A stretch of DNA of 64,000 nt from UBA935 sp031556725 (GCA_031556725.1 JAVBSL010000025.1:34844-98843); one strand, 5' to 3'; positions 1 to 9,174 are shown, numbered from the stretch's first letter. Notes: generated by a model from the letters alone, not told the origin. Numbers and translations: made by a program.

Positions 1-392
1 CCTCCGATAATGGCTGCCATTTTAACCGGAAAAGGTTTCGCTTCAGTCTTTTCTACGGTTGCTATTTTTTCTTTCATAGCTGCTGCCGTAGATGTGGAGG
101 GTGCCTTTTCAGTTGTTTGAGCTTTTTTCTCAGCTACCTTTGCTGCTCGTTCTGCCGCTCCCTGTGCTGCTTTCACCGCTTCTTCTTCAGCTTTTACGGC
201 TGCCTGTTTGGCTTCTTCCTGAGCAATTCGCTGCCGCTCGGTTTCTTCTGCCAACCGATTGATTTCCGCTTCCATTTCCGCTTTTTTACGAAGTATTTCA
301 GCCTGTCTATCCTGTTCAGCCTGCTCTTCCTGTTGCTTTTTCCTTTTGGTTGCAAATAAGGCATCTGCCTCTTGATTAGAATTTCCGCTCAT
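1..392 (-). CDS. Ala/Glu/Lys-rich coiled-coil protein, N-terminal part (cut by window edge)
   Basis: About 130 residues are visible, starting at the ATG at 390-392 behind a GGAGGAG site; the reading frame is still open at base 1. The visible part starts MSGNSNQEADALF and is then almost entirely charged and alanine-rich (repeats of the EEQAEQDRQAE and KAAEKKAQ kind), which predicts a long cytoplasmic coiled coil. A Thr/Ser/Pro stretch follows, and the last residues (FPVKMAAIIGG) look like the start of a membrane helix. It is therefore probably a membrane-anchored protein with a helical cytoplasmic N-terminus. Function is unknown. Its promoter carries the same dyad as the neighbouring two-component genes, so it is probably co-regulated with them. 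Confidence 0.7.
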   Translation of the reverse strand, partial: MSGNSNQEADALFATKRKKQQEEQAEQDRQAEILRKKAEMEAEINRLAEETERQRIAQEEAKQAAVKAEEEAVKAAQGAAERAAKVAEKKAQTTEKAPSTSTAAAMKEKIATVEKTEAKPFPVKMAAIIG

Positions 393-423
393 CTTATCTC
401 CTCCTTAGGGTGATTATTTTCTA

Positions 424-467
424 ATATTAACACTCAAAATTTTCCAAAAATAGTATCCCGCAGTTAC
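424..467 (-). promoter_or_regulatory. Promoter with extended -10 and shared dyad
   Basis: On the minus strand an extended -10 (TGT TAATAT; hexamer at 424-429) has no good -35 but has an imperfect dyad GTAACTGCGGGATAC at 453-467. The dyad centre is 33.5 bp from the -10 middle, about -43, the usual place for a class II activator. The same arrangement occurs at the promoters near 3661 and 9101. Confidence 0.55.
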
Positions 468-483
468 CTTTTTAGCAAAATGC

Positions 484-524
484 AAAAAAAATACCCCAAA
501 AATCTTCTTTAAGGATCCTTGGGG
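484..524 (-). terminator. Rho-independent terminator of the response regulator gene
   Basis: Stem CCCCAA (494-499) with TTGGGG (519-524), partly extended inward, followed on the minus strand by a run of eight T. It lies just past the stop codon at 535. Confidence 0.75.
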
Positions 525-534
525 CCGCTTTTAT

Positions 535-1167
535 TTATTCTGATATAAAGTATTTTCTTAATTCATTTCGTTTAGAAATATCCAGCTTGTCAAATATCTG
601 ATAAACGATTCTTTTCACATATCCGTAGGAATAATGACAAATATCACTGATTTCCTGATTGGTGTATCCTGATATAATCATTTTTGCCACCGTAAATTCC
701 GTTTTGGAAAGAGTTTTCTGCATCCTTTGCAACTTTTCCGGATCGTATTCGATCACTCCGGATTCTTCTGAAACAGATAATCCAGCCCGCTTGCTATTAT
801 TGATATGGGCTTTGATGCGGGCGATTAATATGTCCTTTACAAAGGGTTTGGTAATATAATCAACCGCTCCCATTTCCAGACCCTTAATTTCATATCTGAC
901 CGAATCCATTCCCGTTAAGAATATCACCGGAAGACCTTCGCACCCTTTCATTTCCTTAATTTTCTGTAATGTTTCATATCCATCCATATCAGGCATATCT
1001 ACATCCATCAAAATCAGATCAGGTATCAATTCTTTTTCCAAAAGGCTGATCGCTTGCTTGCCGGACTTAGCCATACTTACCTGATAATCATATTGAAGCA
1101 AAATACTTTCCGCTGATTTAAGTAAGTTAATATCATCATCTATTACCAATATTCTACTTTCTGCCAT
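535..1167 (-). CDS. Response regulator, REC + LuxR-type helix-turn-helix
   Basis: This 210-residue regulator has a receiver domain at about 4-120, with acidic pocket D10-D11-D12, phospho-acceptor D55 in LILMDVDMPD, T85 and K107. The C-terminal domain (about 150-205) has the LuxR/GerE pattern: LSKTEFTVAKMIISGYTNQEISD and a recognition helix near YGYVKRIVYQIFDKL (quoted in part). I start at MAESRILV because AAAGGAG sits seven bases upstream; an in-frame start 12 codons earlier has no such site. It overlaps the end of the hybrid kinase gene by 14 bp, so translation is probably coupled and the two are a signalling pair. It may bind the dyads at 453, 3654 and 9094; that is inference. Confidence 0.9.
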   Translation of the reverse strand: MAESRILVIDDDINLLKSAESILLQYDYQVSMAKSGKQAISLLEKELIPDLILMDVDMPDMDGYETLQKIKEMKGCEGLPVIFLTGMDSVRYEIKGLEMGAVDYITKPFVKDILIARIKAHINNSKRAGLSVSEESGVIEYDPEKLQRMQKTLSKTEFTVAKMIISGYTNQEISDICHYSYGYVKRIVYQIFDKLDISKRNELRKYFISE

Positions 1168-3589
1168 TTGCCAACTCCTTTCGCAAAATTTTTTCCGCTT
1201 CATCGAACTCTATCTCTTCAATAAATTCCGATGCTGCTCGCAGTACCTGCAAGGTGCGCTCCGGCAACGGACTTTTTACCAATTCCTTAATTAACAGCAA
1301 CGCCGGCTCTGCCTCAGAAATCCCTATATGAGCTAAAATTCTTTCGATATACTCACTTACATCCAGCGGCCGGATGCTGATTGCTTCGTCAAATGCATTA
1401 TCAGCCTTACTTAAAATACCACTGACCGTTAAAAACTCTGAAATACCGCTTACTGCCCTTTCCCATTCCAAAAACAGTAAATTCAGACCCTTTTTTACAT
1501 ATGAAACATCTCTGTCACGGCATCGCTTCTCTAAGCGCCTGGCAATATGATGCAGATCAATGGCTCCGATTCCGCGGGCATTCCCTTTTAGTGCATGAAT
1601 GGAGATACATAATTTTTCTATTTCCCCTGTAGCCAGATAATTTTCTATTTCCTTCCTGGCCTTTTCATATGTCTTTCGGAAAAATTCCGCTGTTTTAGCG
1701 TATTGATAAATGTCTCCGCTCATATAATGAAGACCATCCTCCAAAATAATATCATAGGGTCGTAGCAACAGGCTGTAATCTCTTATTTCTTCATTACTGA
1801 TATCGTTCTTGCTTTTTATCCGTCTGGTTCGGGTAACCAGTGCAGTTGGCAGATATTTCATTAGTGCCCCTTCCAGCTCCTGCCACCGGACCGGCTTTGA
1901 CAGGTAATCCTGAAAGCCTTTACCTATCAGCATCTCTCTGGTTCCGGCAATCACATTGGCCGTTAACACAATTATCGGTGTATCGATACAGACATGATCC
2001 AACCGGTTCCGTATTTGCTGCAGGGTTTCTAATCCATCCATCTCCGGCATCATATAATCCATCAATATTACATGATAGTATTCTGATTGTATCATATCCA
2101 GGCATTCTTCACCGCCGATTGCCGTATCTACCTGTAACATGGTCCGTTTTAATAAGGATTTTATCACCGCCAGATTCATATAATTGTCGTCCACCACCAG
2201 AATCCGGCCTTCCGGCGCAACAAAAGTCTCTTCCCCCATTTCCATCGTTTCTTCATCTTTTCCTACCGATTTTAAAGTCTCAGCGGAAACAACTCCCTGT
2301 GGAGCAATAACCTTAAAGGTACTCCCCGATCCGTAAACACTGTCTACCGAAATCGTTCCCCCGATCATATCCAGCAGATTACGGATAATTGCCAGACCCA
2401 GGCCACTTCCTTCAATGTCACGGTTACTGCTGATGTCTGCCCGTTCAAAAGAATTAAATAAAAAGGGCATATCCTTTTCCCGAATTCCGATACCGGTATC
2501 TGTCACTGTAATCTCCAGTAAAATTCTTTCTGCTGACTCCGGTATGACCCTGACTGATAAAGTAACTGCTCCTGTTTTGGTATACTTAATGGCATTACTG
2601 ATTAAATTAATCATAATCTGATGGATATGCCTTTCGTCTCCATACAGCTTAAGGGGCAGATTCTCATCCAGTTCCAGTTCAAACTTAAGATTCTTCTTTT
2701 CCGCATGAACTTTTCCCATAGTAAATAGTTCACTAATCAGCTCTCTGATATCATATGTATTCTCCACAACTTCCATTTTTCCCGATTCAATTTTAGAGAA
2801 ATCCAAAACCTGATTTACCAAAGTTAAAAGCTGCTCACCGGCGTTTTGAATATTTTTCGAATACTCCAGAACCTGCTCCGTCTCACTTTCCCGCAGGATC
2901 ATTTCATTCATACCCAGCATTAAGTTAATGGGCGTCCGAATTTCATGACTCATGTTAGCCAAAAAATCACTTTTGGCAGCATTTGCCTTATCGGCTGTCC
3001 GCTTAGCCTCCTCCACAATCTTTTGCTGAACCCGGTAAGTCCGGATATAAGCAAAGAAAATGGTTCCGATTGAAAGACCGGTAAGAACAAATCCGATAAT
3101 AATATCCTGTAACTGAGCCCTGGGGTTCTCAAAGGGTGTTACCAAATCAGGATACCGATATGCCAGAATACAAATCCCTATATAATAAAGGATTTGAACC
3201 GTTACGGTAATATAAAGAAGCTTGCCATAAAACATTAAAAAAATAAAAACAATCGCAAAAATAAAAAAATAAGGCATGGAACCTGCCATTCCCCCCATAG
3301 AAAAGAAAAGAACCCCAAACAGTCCCATAAAAACACCAATCACGGTGGCTATAAAGCCTATCGTATACTGCTTTGTTTTATTTACAAAATACATCAGCAG
3401 ATACGAGCACACCGCTGCCGTAAAATTGATGATACCGCCAAGAATGGATATGCCCCCCAGGATGCTCTGCAGCCCTGAAATAATACTGACGGCAAAACCG
3501 CCAATGGCCAACAGATTGAACAACCGCACATTAAGTTCCAACTCTTTATTAAAATACTTCCCCAATACTCTGTTTTGGATATTCCGCAT
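1154..3589 (-). CDS. Hybrid sensor histidine kinase (HisKA-HATPase-REC-HPt)
   Basis: 811 residues from the ATG behind GGGGAGAGG; an ATG nine codons upstream lacks a site. The first ~185 residues form about six membrane helices with short loops, so sensing is probably within or at the membrane. Then come a HisKA domain with H215 in the S-H-E-I-R-T-P motif, a HATPase with N, G1 and G2 boxes (LISNAIKYT, DTGIGI, GSGLGLAI), a receiver domain with phospho-acceptor D511 in ILMDYMMPEMDG, and a C-terminal HPt domain with H665 in IHALKGNARG. All phosphorelay residues are present, so the relay should run H215, D511, H665 and then D55 of the response regulator encoded by the overlapping gene downstream. 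The signal is unknown. Confidence 0.9.
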   Translation of the reverse strand: MRNIQNRVLGKYFNKELELNVRLFNLLAIGGFAVSIISGLQSILGGISILGGIINFTAAVCSYLLMYFVNKTKQYTIGFIATVIGVFMGLFGVLFFSMGGMAGSMPYFFIFAIVFIFLMFYGKLLYITVTVQILYYIGICILAYRYPDLVTPFENPRAQLQDIIIGFVLTGLSIGTIFFAYIRTYRVQQKIVEEAKRTADKANAAKSDFLANMSHEIRTPINLMLGMNEMILRESETEQVLEYSKNIQNAGEQLLTLVNQVLDFSKIESGKMEVVENTYDIRELISELFTMGKVHAEKKNLKFELELDENLPLKLYGDERHIHQIMINLISNAIKYTKTGAVTLSVRVIPESAERILLEITVTDTGIGIREKDMPFLFNSFERADISSNRDIEGSGLGLAIIRNLLDMIGGTISVDSVYGSGSTFKVIAPQGVVSAETLKSVGKDEETMEMGEETFVAPEGRILVVDDNYMNLAVIKSLLKRTMLQVDTAIGGEECLDMIQSEYYHVILMDYMMPEMDGLETLQQIRNRLDHVCIDTPIIVLTANVIAGTREMLIGKGFQDYLSKPVRWQELEGALMKYLPTALVTRTRRIKSKNDISNEEIRDYSLLLRPYDIILEDGLHYMSGDIYQYAKTAEFFRKTYEKARKEIENYLATGEIEKLCISIHALKGNARGIGAIDLHHIARRLEKRCRDRDVSYVKKGLNLLFLEWERAVSGISEFLTVSGILSKADNAFDEAISIRPLDVSEYIERILAHIGISEAEPALLLIKELVKSPLPERTLQVLRAASEFIEEIEFDEAEKILRKELANGRK

Positions 3590-3625
3590 ATGAGCCCTCT
3601 CCCCATAATTTATCATCGTACTACT

Positions 3626-3696
3626 ACTATAGCATATTTATACAAAAAAAATAGTAACTGCCAGTGACTATTTTTTTCTTGAAAGTATGCTATATT
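3626..3696. promoter_or_regulatory. Symmetric divergent promoter with nested dyad centred at 3661
   Basis: Three nested inverted repeats share one centre at 3661: ATAGCATA/TATGCTAT (3629-3636, 3686-3693), an A-tract ATAGT/ACTAT-T-tract pair (3645-3677) and the core GTAACTGCCAGTGAC (3654-3668). Each outer arm is part of an extended -10: TGC TATAGT on the minus strand for the kinase gene and TGC TATATT on the plus strand for the lipoprotein gene. Both -10s are 32.5 bp from the centre, so one bound dimer could act on both promoters. Confidence 0.6.
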
Positions 3697-3736
3697 TATA
3701 TTACATATTAAGTAGCCGAACCAGGAGGAAATAGAA

Positions 3737-5224
3737 TTGAAAAAGACTCATAATATAATAATTGGTGTTTTATTGGCTTTCATCTCAATCGGACTTACGG
3801 GTTGCGGTAGCTCGAAGGAAGACTTAATTGACAATTCAGAAACAGAAATCGGTATCATATACCAGGAATATGATAATAACGATATCGTAGAAATTTTAAT
3901 GATAAGTTATGATGGCCAGCAGAAAGCTCTGGAGCAATATAATTGGAAAAACCCTGTCCTTGAGATGCTCAATAATGAAATTAAGCTGTCATCCGATGGT
4001 CCGGTACAAATATATCAAGCCTATCGGGATGAATTTATCGGAAACAGCATTGAAATCCGGTCTTACCCCTTTGTTGATGAGGATTATATTCAGATCGTCA
4101 CCAGCTGTGTTGTTTTTCCCAGCCTGCAGCCTGATCTCTACGACAGGATGTGGAGCTACAACTTTGATAAAAAGGAAAATAAGATTATTGAACTGGACGA
4201 TGCTCTGGGAGATTACAATCTGACGCAGGATGAAATTTCCAGGTTATTTACAGAACAATATACGGATGAGGAAACTAAGCTGGTCAGCGTAGAAGTTGTC
4301 GGCTTTGTGATTCACAATATGCCAGGAAAGCCTGTCACAAATTTTTTACTTGAAGTTATGCGTGAAAATTATTCGGACCCGTATAAGGACTTTGCTATGT
4401 ATGCACCCGATTATGACGAATTTATATGGCTGGCACCTGACTGCCTGTTCGACCCCGACGTGTACGATATGCCGCAGTTGGACCCGCTCCTTGCTTATAA
4501 TCGTGCGGATTTGCGATGGCCAATAGACGGGGAGTCTGAGGAATCAGCGTCTGAGGAATCAGACTATATACTAGCGGCAGATATCACTGGCTTTGATGAA
4601 CTGTCACCCGGCAGCGAATATATGCTTGATGGGCTGCTGTACGTTTCATTGCAATCCTTTCCCGTGCTTAATGACGAGATGTATGATGAAGCTTCGATGA
4701 CTGAACGGATTAAGCTGTTGAAAGGCGATGACATTCGTATCTCCTCCCTTGCATTATCAGATGATTACACAGCACAATTAACCTACCCTACATGGCTTAT
4801 TGTATACGAAACAGGTCAAAACGAGGACACAGCGCAATGTGCCGATCTGTATTTCCAAACATATACCGGTGAACACTGGGTTCATACCGTAACCGCTGCT
4901 AACTTCATAGAGGATTATCAAGATAAAGTCACAGCCCTGCTTACAAGCACGATGCTCACAACACCCGGCGATAGTGTAGACGATATAAATACCACCTTAG
5001 TACAAAACGCTCTGGAAAAGCAGGAACATGAAGCATCGGTAATCGTTATGACCGGCGAAGAAACCATAAACGGTGAGCACTGCTGTACCTATTCCGCTGG
5101 GGATTATTCCGCCGACGGGGCAAAATATACCGCAATGTATCACTACGCTGTCAGTGACAGCCAGGCCGTCTACTATATGGATATCATTGAGGGACCGGAC
5201 TGGCTTCCCCTGGAATCAGACTAA
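3737..5224 (+). CDS. Secreted lipoprotein, unknown function
   Basis: 495 residues beginning with a TTG codon eight bases behind a strong AGGAGG (3723-3728). A lipoprotein signal peptide ends in the lipobox L-T-G-C (cysteine near residue 23), followed by GSSKED, so the protein should be anchored on the outer face of the membrane. The mature part is acidic, with a stretch at about 75-215 resembling a DUF3298/RsiV-like fold (pattern FVDEDYIQIVTS, NFDKKENKIIEL) and an acidic linker (ESEESASEES) before a second unrecognised domain. It is transcribed divergently from the hybrid kinase under the shared symmetric promoter, and might feed that system or be one of its targets. The 3' end overlaps the convergent methyltransferase gene by 9 bp. 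Confidence 0.75.
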   Translation: MKKTHNIIIGVLLAFISIGLTGCGSSKEDLIDNSETEIGIIYQEYDNNDIVEILMISYDGQQKALEQYNWKNPVLEMLNNEIKLSSDGPVQIYQAYRDEFIGNSIEIRSYPFVDEDYIQIVTSCVVFPSLQPDLYDRMWSYNFDKKENKIIELDDALGDYNLTQDEISRLFTEQYTDEETKLVSVEVVGFVIHNMPGKPVTNFLLEVMRENYSDPYKDFAMYAPDYDEFIWLAPDCLFDPDVYDMPQLDPLLAYNRADLRWPIDGESEESASEESDYILAADITGFDELSPGSEYMLDGLLYVSLQSFPVLNDEMYDEASMTERIKLLKGDDIRISSLALSDDYTAQLTYPTWLIVYETGQNEDTAQCADLYFQTYTGEHWVHTVTAANFIEDYQDKVTALLTSTMLTTPGDSVDDINTTLVQNALEKQEHEASVIVMTGEETINGEHCCTYSAGDYSADGAKYTAMYHYAVSDSQAVYYMDIIEGPDWLPLESD

Positions 5225-5971
5225 CTTTGTTGCTTTTACTATAAATGATGTATTTATTAGTTTTGCTTTATGCTCTGAATAATATTTCATCGTAAATTCC
5301 TGATCCCGGCTTACAATATCCGTATCAGTTTCTTCAATTAGTCTTTCCACTTTAAAACCGGCATTTGCTAATTCATTTATATAAGAGGAAAGTTTCCAGT
5401 TTTTCACTACCATTGTCTGCATGGCTTTGGTCATTTCAATAGTTGCTTCTTCTAAGTATGAGCGGGAAAGAACATAGTTCCCGCTCTCTGCTTTTATACA
5501 TTGCATTAAAGGGTTATCCCATGAAAAAATAAAGGTCCCTGACGGCTTTAAATATTTGTATACCAACTCGATAGATTTTTTCAAATCAAAAGTCCAGCCA
5601 AAAGCATATATCGAATAAACAATATCAAAATATTCCACAGGTATACCTGGATTTTCCTCCATTGGTGATACGAACAGATTTGCTGCTATATTGTTTTCAC
5701 CTAAAAGCCTTTTTGCATTTTCAATTTGTCTGGAAGACAGATCTAATCCCCACAGTTCTGCCGCACCTCTCCCGGAATTATATAACAGGGAGTGACCGCT
5801 GCCACAGCCGATATCCAATATCTTCTTGCCATTCAAATCGCCAAAAAGCTGCAGAGAATCTTCTTTCGGTAATGTTGGTCCGTATACTGGCAAGGCTGTC
5901 GCTCCAAACCAATCATCAGCCACTGCATCCCAGCTTGCTTTATTTTTTGATAGAATTTCATTCTTATTCAC
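5216..5971 (-). CDS. Class I SAM-dependent methyltransferase
   Basis: 251 residues. The Rossmann SAM-binding motif I is ILDIGCGSGHS (about residues 50-61), followed by the acidic end of strand beta2 (LWGLDLSSRQI) and motif IV-like DIVYSIYAFGWTFD. The N-terminus NKASWDAVADDWFG is typical of the UbiE/Methyltransf_11 group that acts on small molecules. The substrate cannot be told from sequence. It is a single gene in opposite orientation to the lipoprotein gene, with a short overlap, and there is no sign of an operon. Confidence 0.88.
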   Translation of the reverse strand: MNKNEILSKNKASWDAVADDWFGATALPVYGPTLPKEDSLQLFGDLNGKKILDIGCGSGHSLLYNSGRGAAELWGLDLSSRQIENAKRLLGENNIAANLFVSPMEENPGIPVEYFDIVYSIYAFGWTFDLKKSIELVYKYLKPSGTFIFSWDNPLMQCIKAESGNYVLSRSYLEEATIEMTKAMQTMVVKNWKLSSYINELANAGFKVERLIEETDTDIVSRDQEFTMKYYSEHKAKLINTSFIVKATKLV

Positions 5972-6007
5972 GGCTAAATCTCCTTTTTGTATTCTTTAGT
6001 AATACTA

Positions 6008-6046
6008 TAAACGCAAAACTATTATATTCCAATAGTCTTGCGTTTA
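6008..6046. terminator. Hairpin between DUF2207 and methyltransferase genes
   Basis: Near-perfect stem of 15 pairs: TAAACGCAAaACTATT with AATAGTcTTGCGTTTA. It lies 6 bp after the stop at 6053. The T tract is weak, so it may be a terminator or mRNA-end stabiliser. Confidence 0.5.
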
Positions 6047-6052
6047 TATTTC

Positions 6053-8002
6053 TTATCGGAAACCGCTGCCGCTTGAACCGCTTCCCGATCCTCCATCGGA
6101 TGACGATGACCCTCCACCACCTCCGGAGCTATCGGAGTACGACGTAGCCGAATAGGAGCTGCTTTGAATACTGTCTATTGTATCGAACATGATACCGGAA
6201 CTGATTACTTCCGTAAACATTTCACGCCTGTAATAGTCATCCGAAACTAAAGAACTATTATCCACAGGATAATACAATGCCAATTCCTTTATCAGTTTTT
6301 TGCTTTTTCCTAATGCAGTTGCGTAGACTAAATATTTCCCCCACATTTTAACTTCCGGTAATTCCTTTTCCTCAAAAGTTGAAAAATCATCAAGGAACTT
6401 ACCAAAAGCCCACCACAAAGATGCTTTGTCCGTACCTGATTGCGACAGTACTTTTTCTGTCCGGTCATGTCCCTCACAAATGGCAGCAATACAGAAAAAC
6501 GGAAGAAAGGTAAAAATAGCAATCATAATCGAGGCCCACCCTGCACCGTCGTAGTAAAAGGCAAGTATACTATAAATAGTAAATACTGCTCCTATCAGTG
6601 TGAACAGTCTGCCTAAGCTTTTTGAACCATTGGCCTTAATCTCCATTTCTTCCAGATAAGGTGATTCCATCCCTTCAGCCTTAACTTCCATATTGAATTG
6701 ACGTATTATACCCGCAACCTCACTCTGATTTTTCCTTATATAACTCTGTATATCTTTTAATGTCACCGATGCATTTCCACTGGCTGCGGCAATTATCAGT
6801 GAAATCAGCGTATTCTCATAATTCCTGACAGGCGTTCGTTCCGGATAAACTTTAATTTCCGTCTCACCATCCGCATTCCTTTTCATATCCATATAGCCTT
6901 CCAAAAACAAATCCAGCATAGTCGCTGAAAAAGCATTGCCTTCCTTACTCTTCTCGAACTTCGGAAACCAGGAAAGAAGTGTGTTAAGCACAGCCGGCGG
7001 CGTATTATCCGGCAGCTCTCTATAATATGGAGGATTCTGTTCCGCAGTATACTGTGTCCGGATAATTTTTGCATCACGTTTTTTTGCCTGTGCCGCAGCT
7101 ATAAATATCCCTATAAACCCAGCAAATATGCCCGCAACAACAAAACCCAGATGATAATCCTCGGTGAAAAAGTCCTGCAAAGCGGCTTGTACCGGATGGT
7201 CTTTTTCCCATTCCTCTCTTCTTAACCGTTCTTCTTCCCGGAGTCTCTCTAACTCCTCCCGTTCTGCATTTGCTTTTTCTGCAAGACCTTCCTCATATGC
7301 CAGGATATCATTTTTCTTTTCTTCGGCTACATAATAACCTCCACTAAAAAGATAGGTTGGAACACATACCCGTATATCCACGATTTCGCTTGCCCCTACG
7401 CTGCTTATATCAAACGCAGCTGTGGTTTCATCCTCTTTAAGGAATGTTCCGTTCAGGGGTCCGTGTGACCAGATTCTAAACTCTTCCGGTTCCGAACCTG
7501 TCGGAACAGTAACCCTGGCGGTCAAATCTCGAATCATGGCAGCTTCATTTTCTCCGGTCAGATCCCAAACAAAATCGGCCACATCTTCGTAGATTTTCAC
7601 CGCATTTTTCACTGTATAGGATATGGTGAAAATACGCGTTTCGTCATAGGAGCTTTGATACAGCTCAATTAAATATTCATTGTCTTTGATGCCTGCCGCA
7701 AAAGTATTCCATGGGTTGAGGTCATCGAATGTAGATTCCTCTTCCATCTCAGAGCCATCAATGGTTGCCGACCAATCGGTTATTTCATAATAATCCGATA
7801 ATGCATATTGCCGGTAATAGACACTATAGGTACGCTCATCGTCGAAGCGCACTACCCATGTTTCGGTTATTTCGGCATTTCCGTTTTCCAGGATTTCTAT
7901 ATCATAGTGTCCTGAATCAAAGCTTGGTGCCGCACTCACATTTGTTCTGAAACCTGCTACGATAAATAATACCGCAAAAAAAAATTTTAACGTATTTTTC
8001 AT
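6053..8002 (-). CDS. DUF2207 membrane protein with Gly/Ser-rich tail
   Basis: 649 residues. A signal peptide (to about SAAPSFDSG) precedes an extracellular beta-rich DUF2207 domain (residues ~27-230, starting HYDIEILENGNAEITETWVV; quoted in part). A charged coiled segment and a membrane helix at ~280-300 follow, then a cytoplasmic region and a hydrophobic pair at ~475-515. The end is a low-complexity SSGGGGGSSSSDGGSGSG tail, as in YciQ/DUF2207 proteins. Function of the family is not established. The start codon overlaps the stop of the lipoprotein gene upstream by one base (TAATG), so both are translated from one message under the dyad promoter at 9101. Confidence 0.85.
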   Translation of the reverse strand: MKNTLKFFFAVLFIVAGFRTNVSAAPSFDSGHYDIEILENGNAEITETWVVRFDDERTYSVYYRQYALSDYYEITDWSATIDGSEMEEESTFDDLNPWNTFAAGIKDNEYLIELYQSSYDETRIFTISYTVKNAVKIYEDVADFVWDLTGENEAAMIRDLTARVTVPTGSEPEEFRIWSHGPLNGTFLKEDETTAAFDISSVGASEIVDIRVCVPTYLFSGGYYVAEEKKNDILAYEEGLAEKANAEREELERLREEERLRREEWEKDHPVQAALQDFFTEDYHLGFVVAGIFAGFIGIFIAAAQAKKRDAKIIRTQYTAEQNPPYYRELPDNTPPAVLNTLLSWFPKFEKSKEGNAFSATMLDLFLEGYMDMKRNADGETEIKVYPERTPVRNYENTLISLIIAAASGNASVTLKDIQSYIRKNQSEVAGIIRQFNMEVKAEGMESPYLEEMEIKANGSKSLGRLFTLIGAVFTIYSILAFYYDGAGWASIMIAIFTFLPFFCIAAICEGHDRTEKVLSQSGTDKASLWWAFGKFLDDFSTFEEKELPEVKMWGKYLVYATALGKSKKLIKELALYYPVDNSSLVSDDYYRREMFTEVISSGIMFDTIDSIQSSSYSATSYSDSSGGGGGSSSSDGGSGSGSSGSGFR

Positions 8003-9033
8003 TAATTTACACTCTCCTCACCCATATCACGGCCATTGGCACTGCTGATATATACCGCTTCTTCTTTCAGCAAACCATACCATCTTTCTGCTTCCTTAGC
8101 CGTATCACATATAACTGCAACCGTTACATAATCTGAGACACTTTCAAATTCAAAGTACTTTTCCGGATCCACAATCCACAGATAGGCACCATATGTATAT
8201 TTACCGGTTTCCTGATCCATGGAATCCACCGTCGCAATGGTTATTCCATATCCATATTCTACTACATTCTTGGCATTATAACGATCTAAAAAATCATCTT
8301 CCGGTTCTGTCATCGCCCAATATTCCAGTCTGGTATTATCCTGCAGAGAGGCAAAGCTTACGCCGCCGTTGTCAGTAGGAATCGCCTCTTCGGAAAACGA
8401 GTTCGGATAAGAAAGCTCAAGCATATTTTCTTTATCAAAATAAATTCTGTCTTCACTTTCATCGCCCTGCCCATCCTCATGAGCAAAGTAAAATGCACTG
8501 CCCATGTAGGGTATATCAGACGGAAATACATTAACCGGATAAAGCTCGTCAAAGATAAGCTCCTTGCCCCCATCCATTGTATAGTAAACTTCCTCATGCA
8601 GTGCCTCCTGCAGGGTGCGGTACATACTGTCCATCATAAACCACCGCAGAGATTCCTGATCAAAAAAGAAAAAATCTTCCTTTTGTTCGCGGTCATCAAG
8701 GCCCGCAACCAGAGTCGAATCTGCCGCCCAGTCTACGATGACTCCGTTTTCCTCATGGTTACTGAGTGTCACTTTAAAGTCAAGTCCTGACCATGAACTT
8801 AAGCCATCAATTATATCTTCCACCGGAATGTCTTCATAAGCAGAAAGTGTTTCATATTGTAAATCTCCTTCTGCTGAACCATAGGACCGGTCAAAAATAA
8901 CCGCTGCCGTTCGCAAACCACCGCCTACTTCCGGTTCCGGTGAAATTGCATCTTCTACCTTACTGCCGGTACATGCCGTTACGGTTGCCAGTATCAGAAC
9001 CATTGTCATTGTAAACACTATTTTTTTCATCAT
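8002..9033 (-). CDS. Lipoprotein, unknown function, co-transcribed with DUF2207 gene
   Basis: 343 residues. The signal peptide ends in a lipobox-like A-T-V-T-A-C (cysteine near residue 21) followed by TGSKVEDA, so the protein is probably lipid-anchored outside the cell. The mature part is acidic and rich in D, E and aromatic residues (for example EDRIYFDKENMLELSYPN) without a family I recognise. Two ATG codons sit together behind AAAGGGAGAG; either could be used. The gene shares a TAATG junction with the DUF2207 gene. Its upstream region (9065-9108) is a close copy of that before the gene at 392, including the dyad, so regulation by the nearby two-component system is likely. Confidence 0.75.
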   Translation of the reverse strand: MMKKIVFTMTMVLILATVTACTGSKVEDAISPEPEVGGGLRTAAVIFDRSYGSAEGDLQYETLSAYEDIPVEDIIDGLSSWSGLDFKVTLSNHEENGVIVDWAADSTLVAGLDDREQKEDFFFFDQESLRWFMMDSMYRTLQEALHEEVYYTMDGGKELIFDELYPVNVFPSDIPYMGSAFYFAHEDGQGDESEDRIYFDKENMLELSYPNSFSEEAIPTDNGGVSFASLQDNTRLEYWAMTEPEDDFLDRYNAKNVVEYGYGITIATVDSMDQETGKYTYGAYLWIVDPEKYFEFESVSDYVTVAVICDTAKEAERWYGLLKEEAVYISSANGRDMGEESVN

Positions 9034-9064
9034 AATATCTCTCCCTTTTAATAATTATTTCTTA

Positions 9065-9108
9065 ATATTAACATTCAAAGTTTGCCAGAAACAGTATCTC
9101 ACAGTTAC
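9065..9108 (-). promoter_or_regulatory. Promoter with extended -10 and shared dyad
   Basis: Extended -10 TGT TAATAT (hexamer at 9065-9070) with the dyad GTAACTGTGAGATAC at 9094-9108, centre 33.5 bp away. The dyad centre is 68 bp from the start codon, the same distance as at the promoter of the gene starting at 392. Confidence 0.55.
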
Positions 9109-9121
9109 CTTTTATTGCATT

Positions 9122-9152
9122 CAAAAACAGCACCTCACAGAAGTGCTGCTTG
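9122..9152 (-). terminator. Terminator after the broken CHAP-like surface gene
   Basis: CAGCAC (9128-9133) pairs with GTGCTG (9143-9148), followed on the minus strand by five T. The same sequence, with compensating changes, recurs at 12465-12496. Confidence 0.65.
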
Positions 9153-9174
9153 TTGAACTTATTTAATAGAATAA

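Noticed and set aside
117..359. 80-codon plus-strand Phe/Leu-rich frame
   Set aside because: It is the reverse of the charged Glu/Lys coiled-coil gene on the minus strand.
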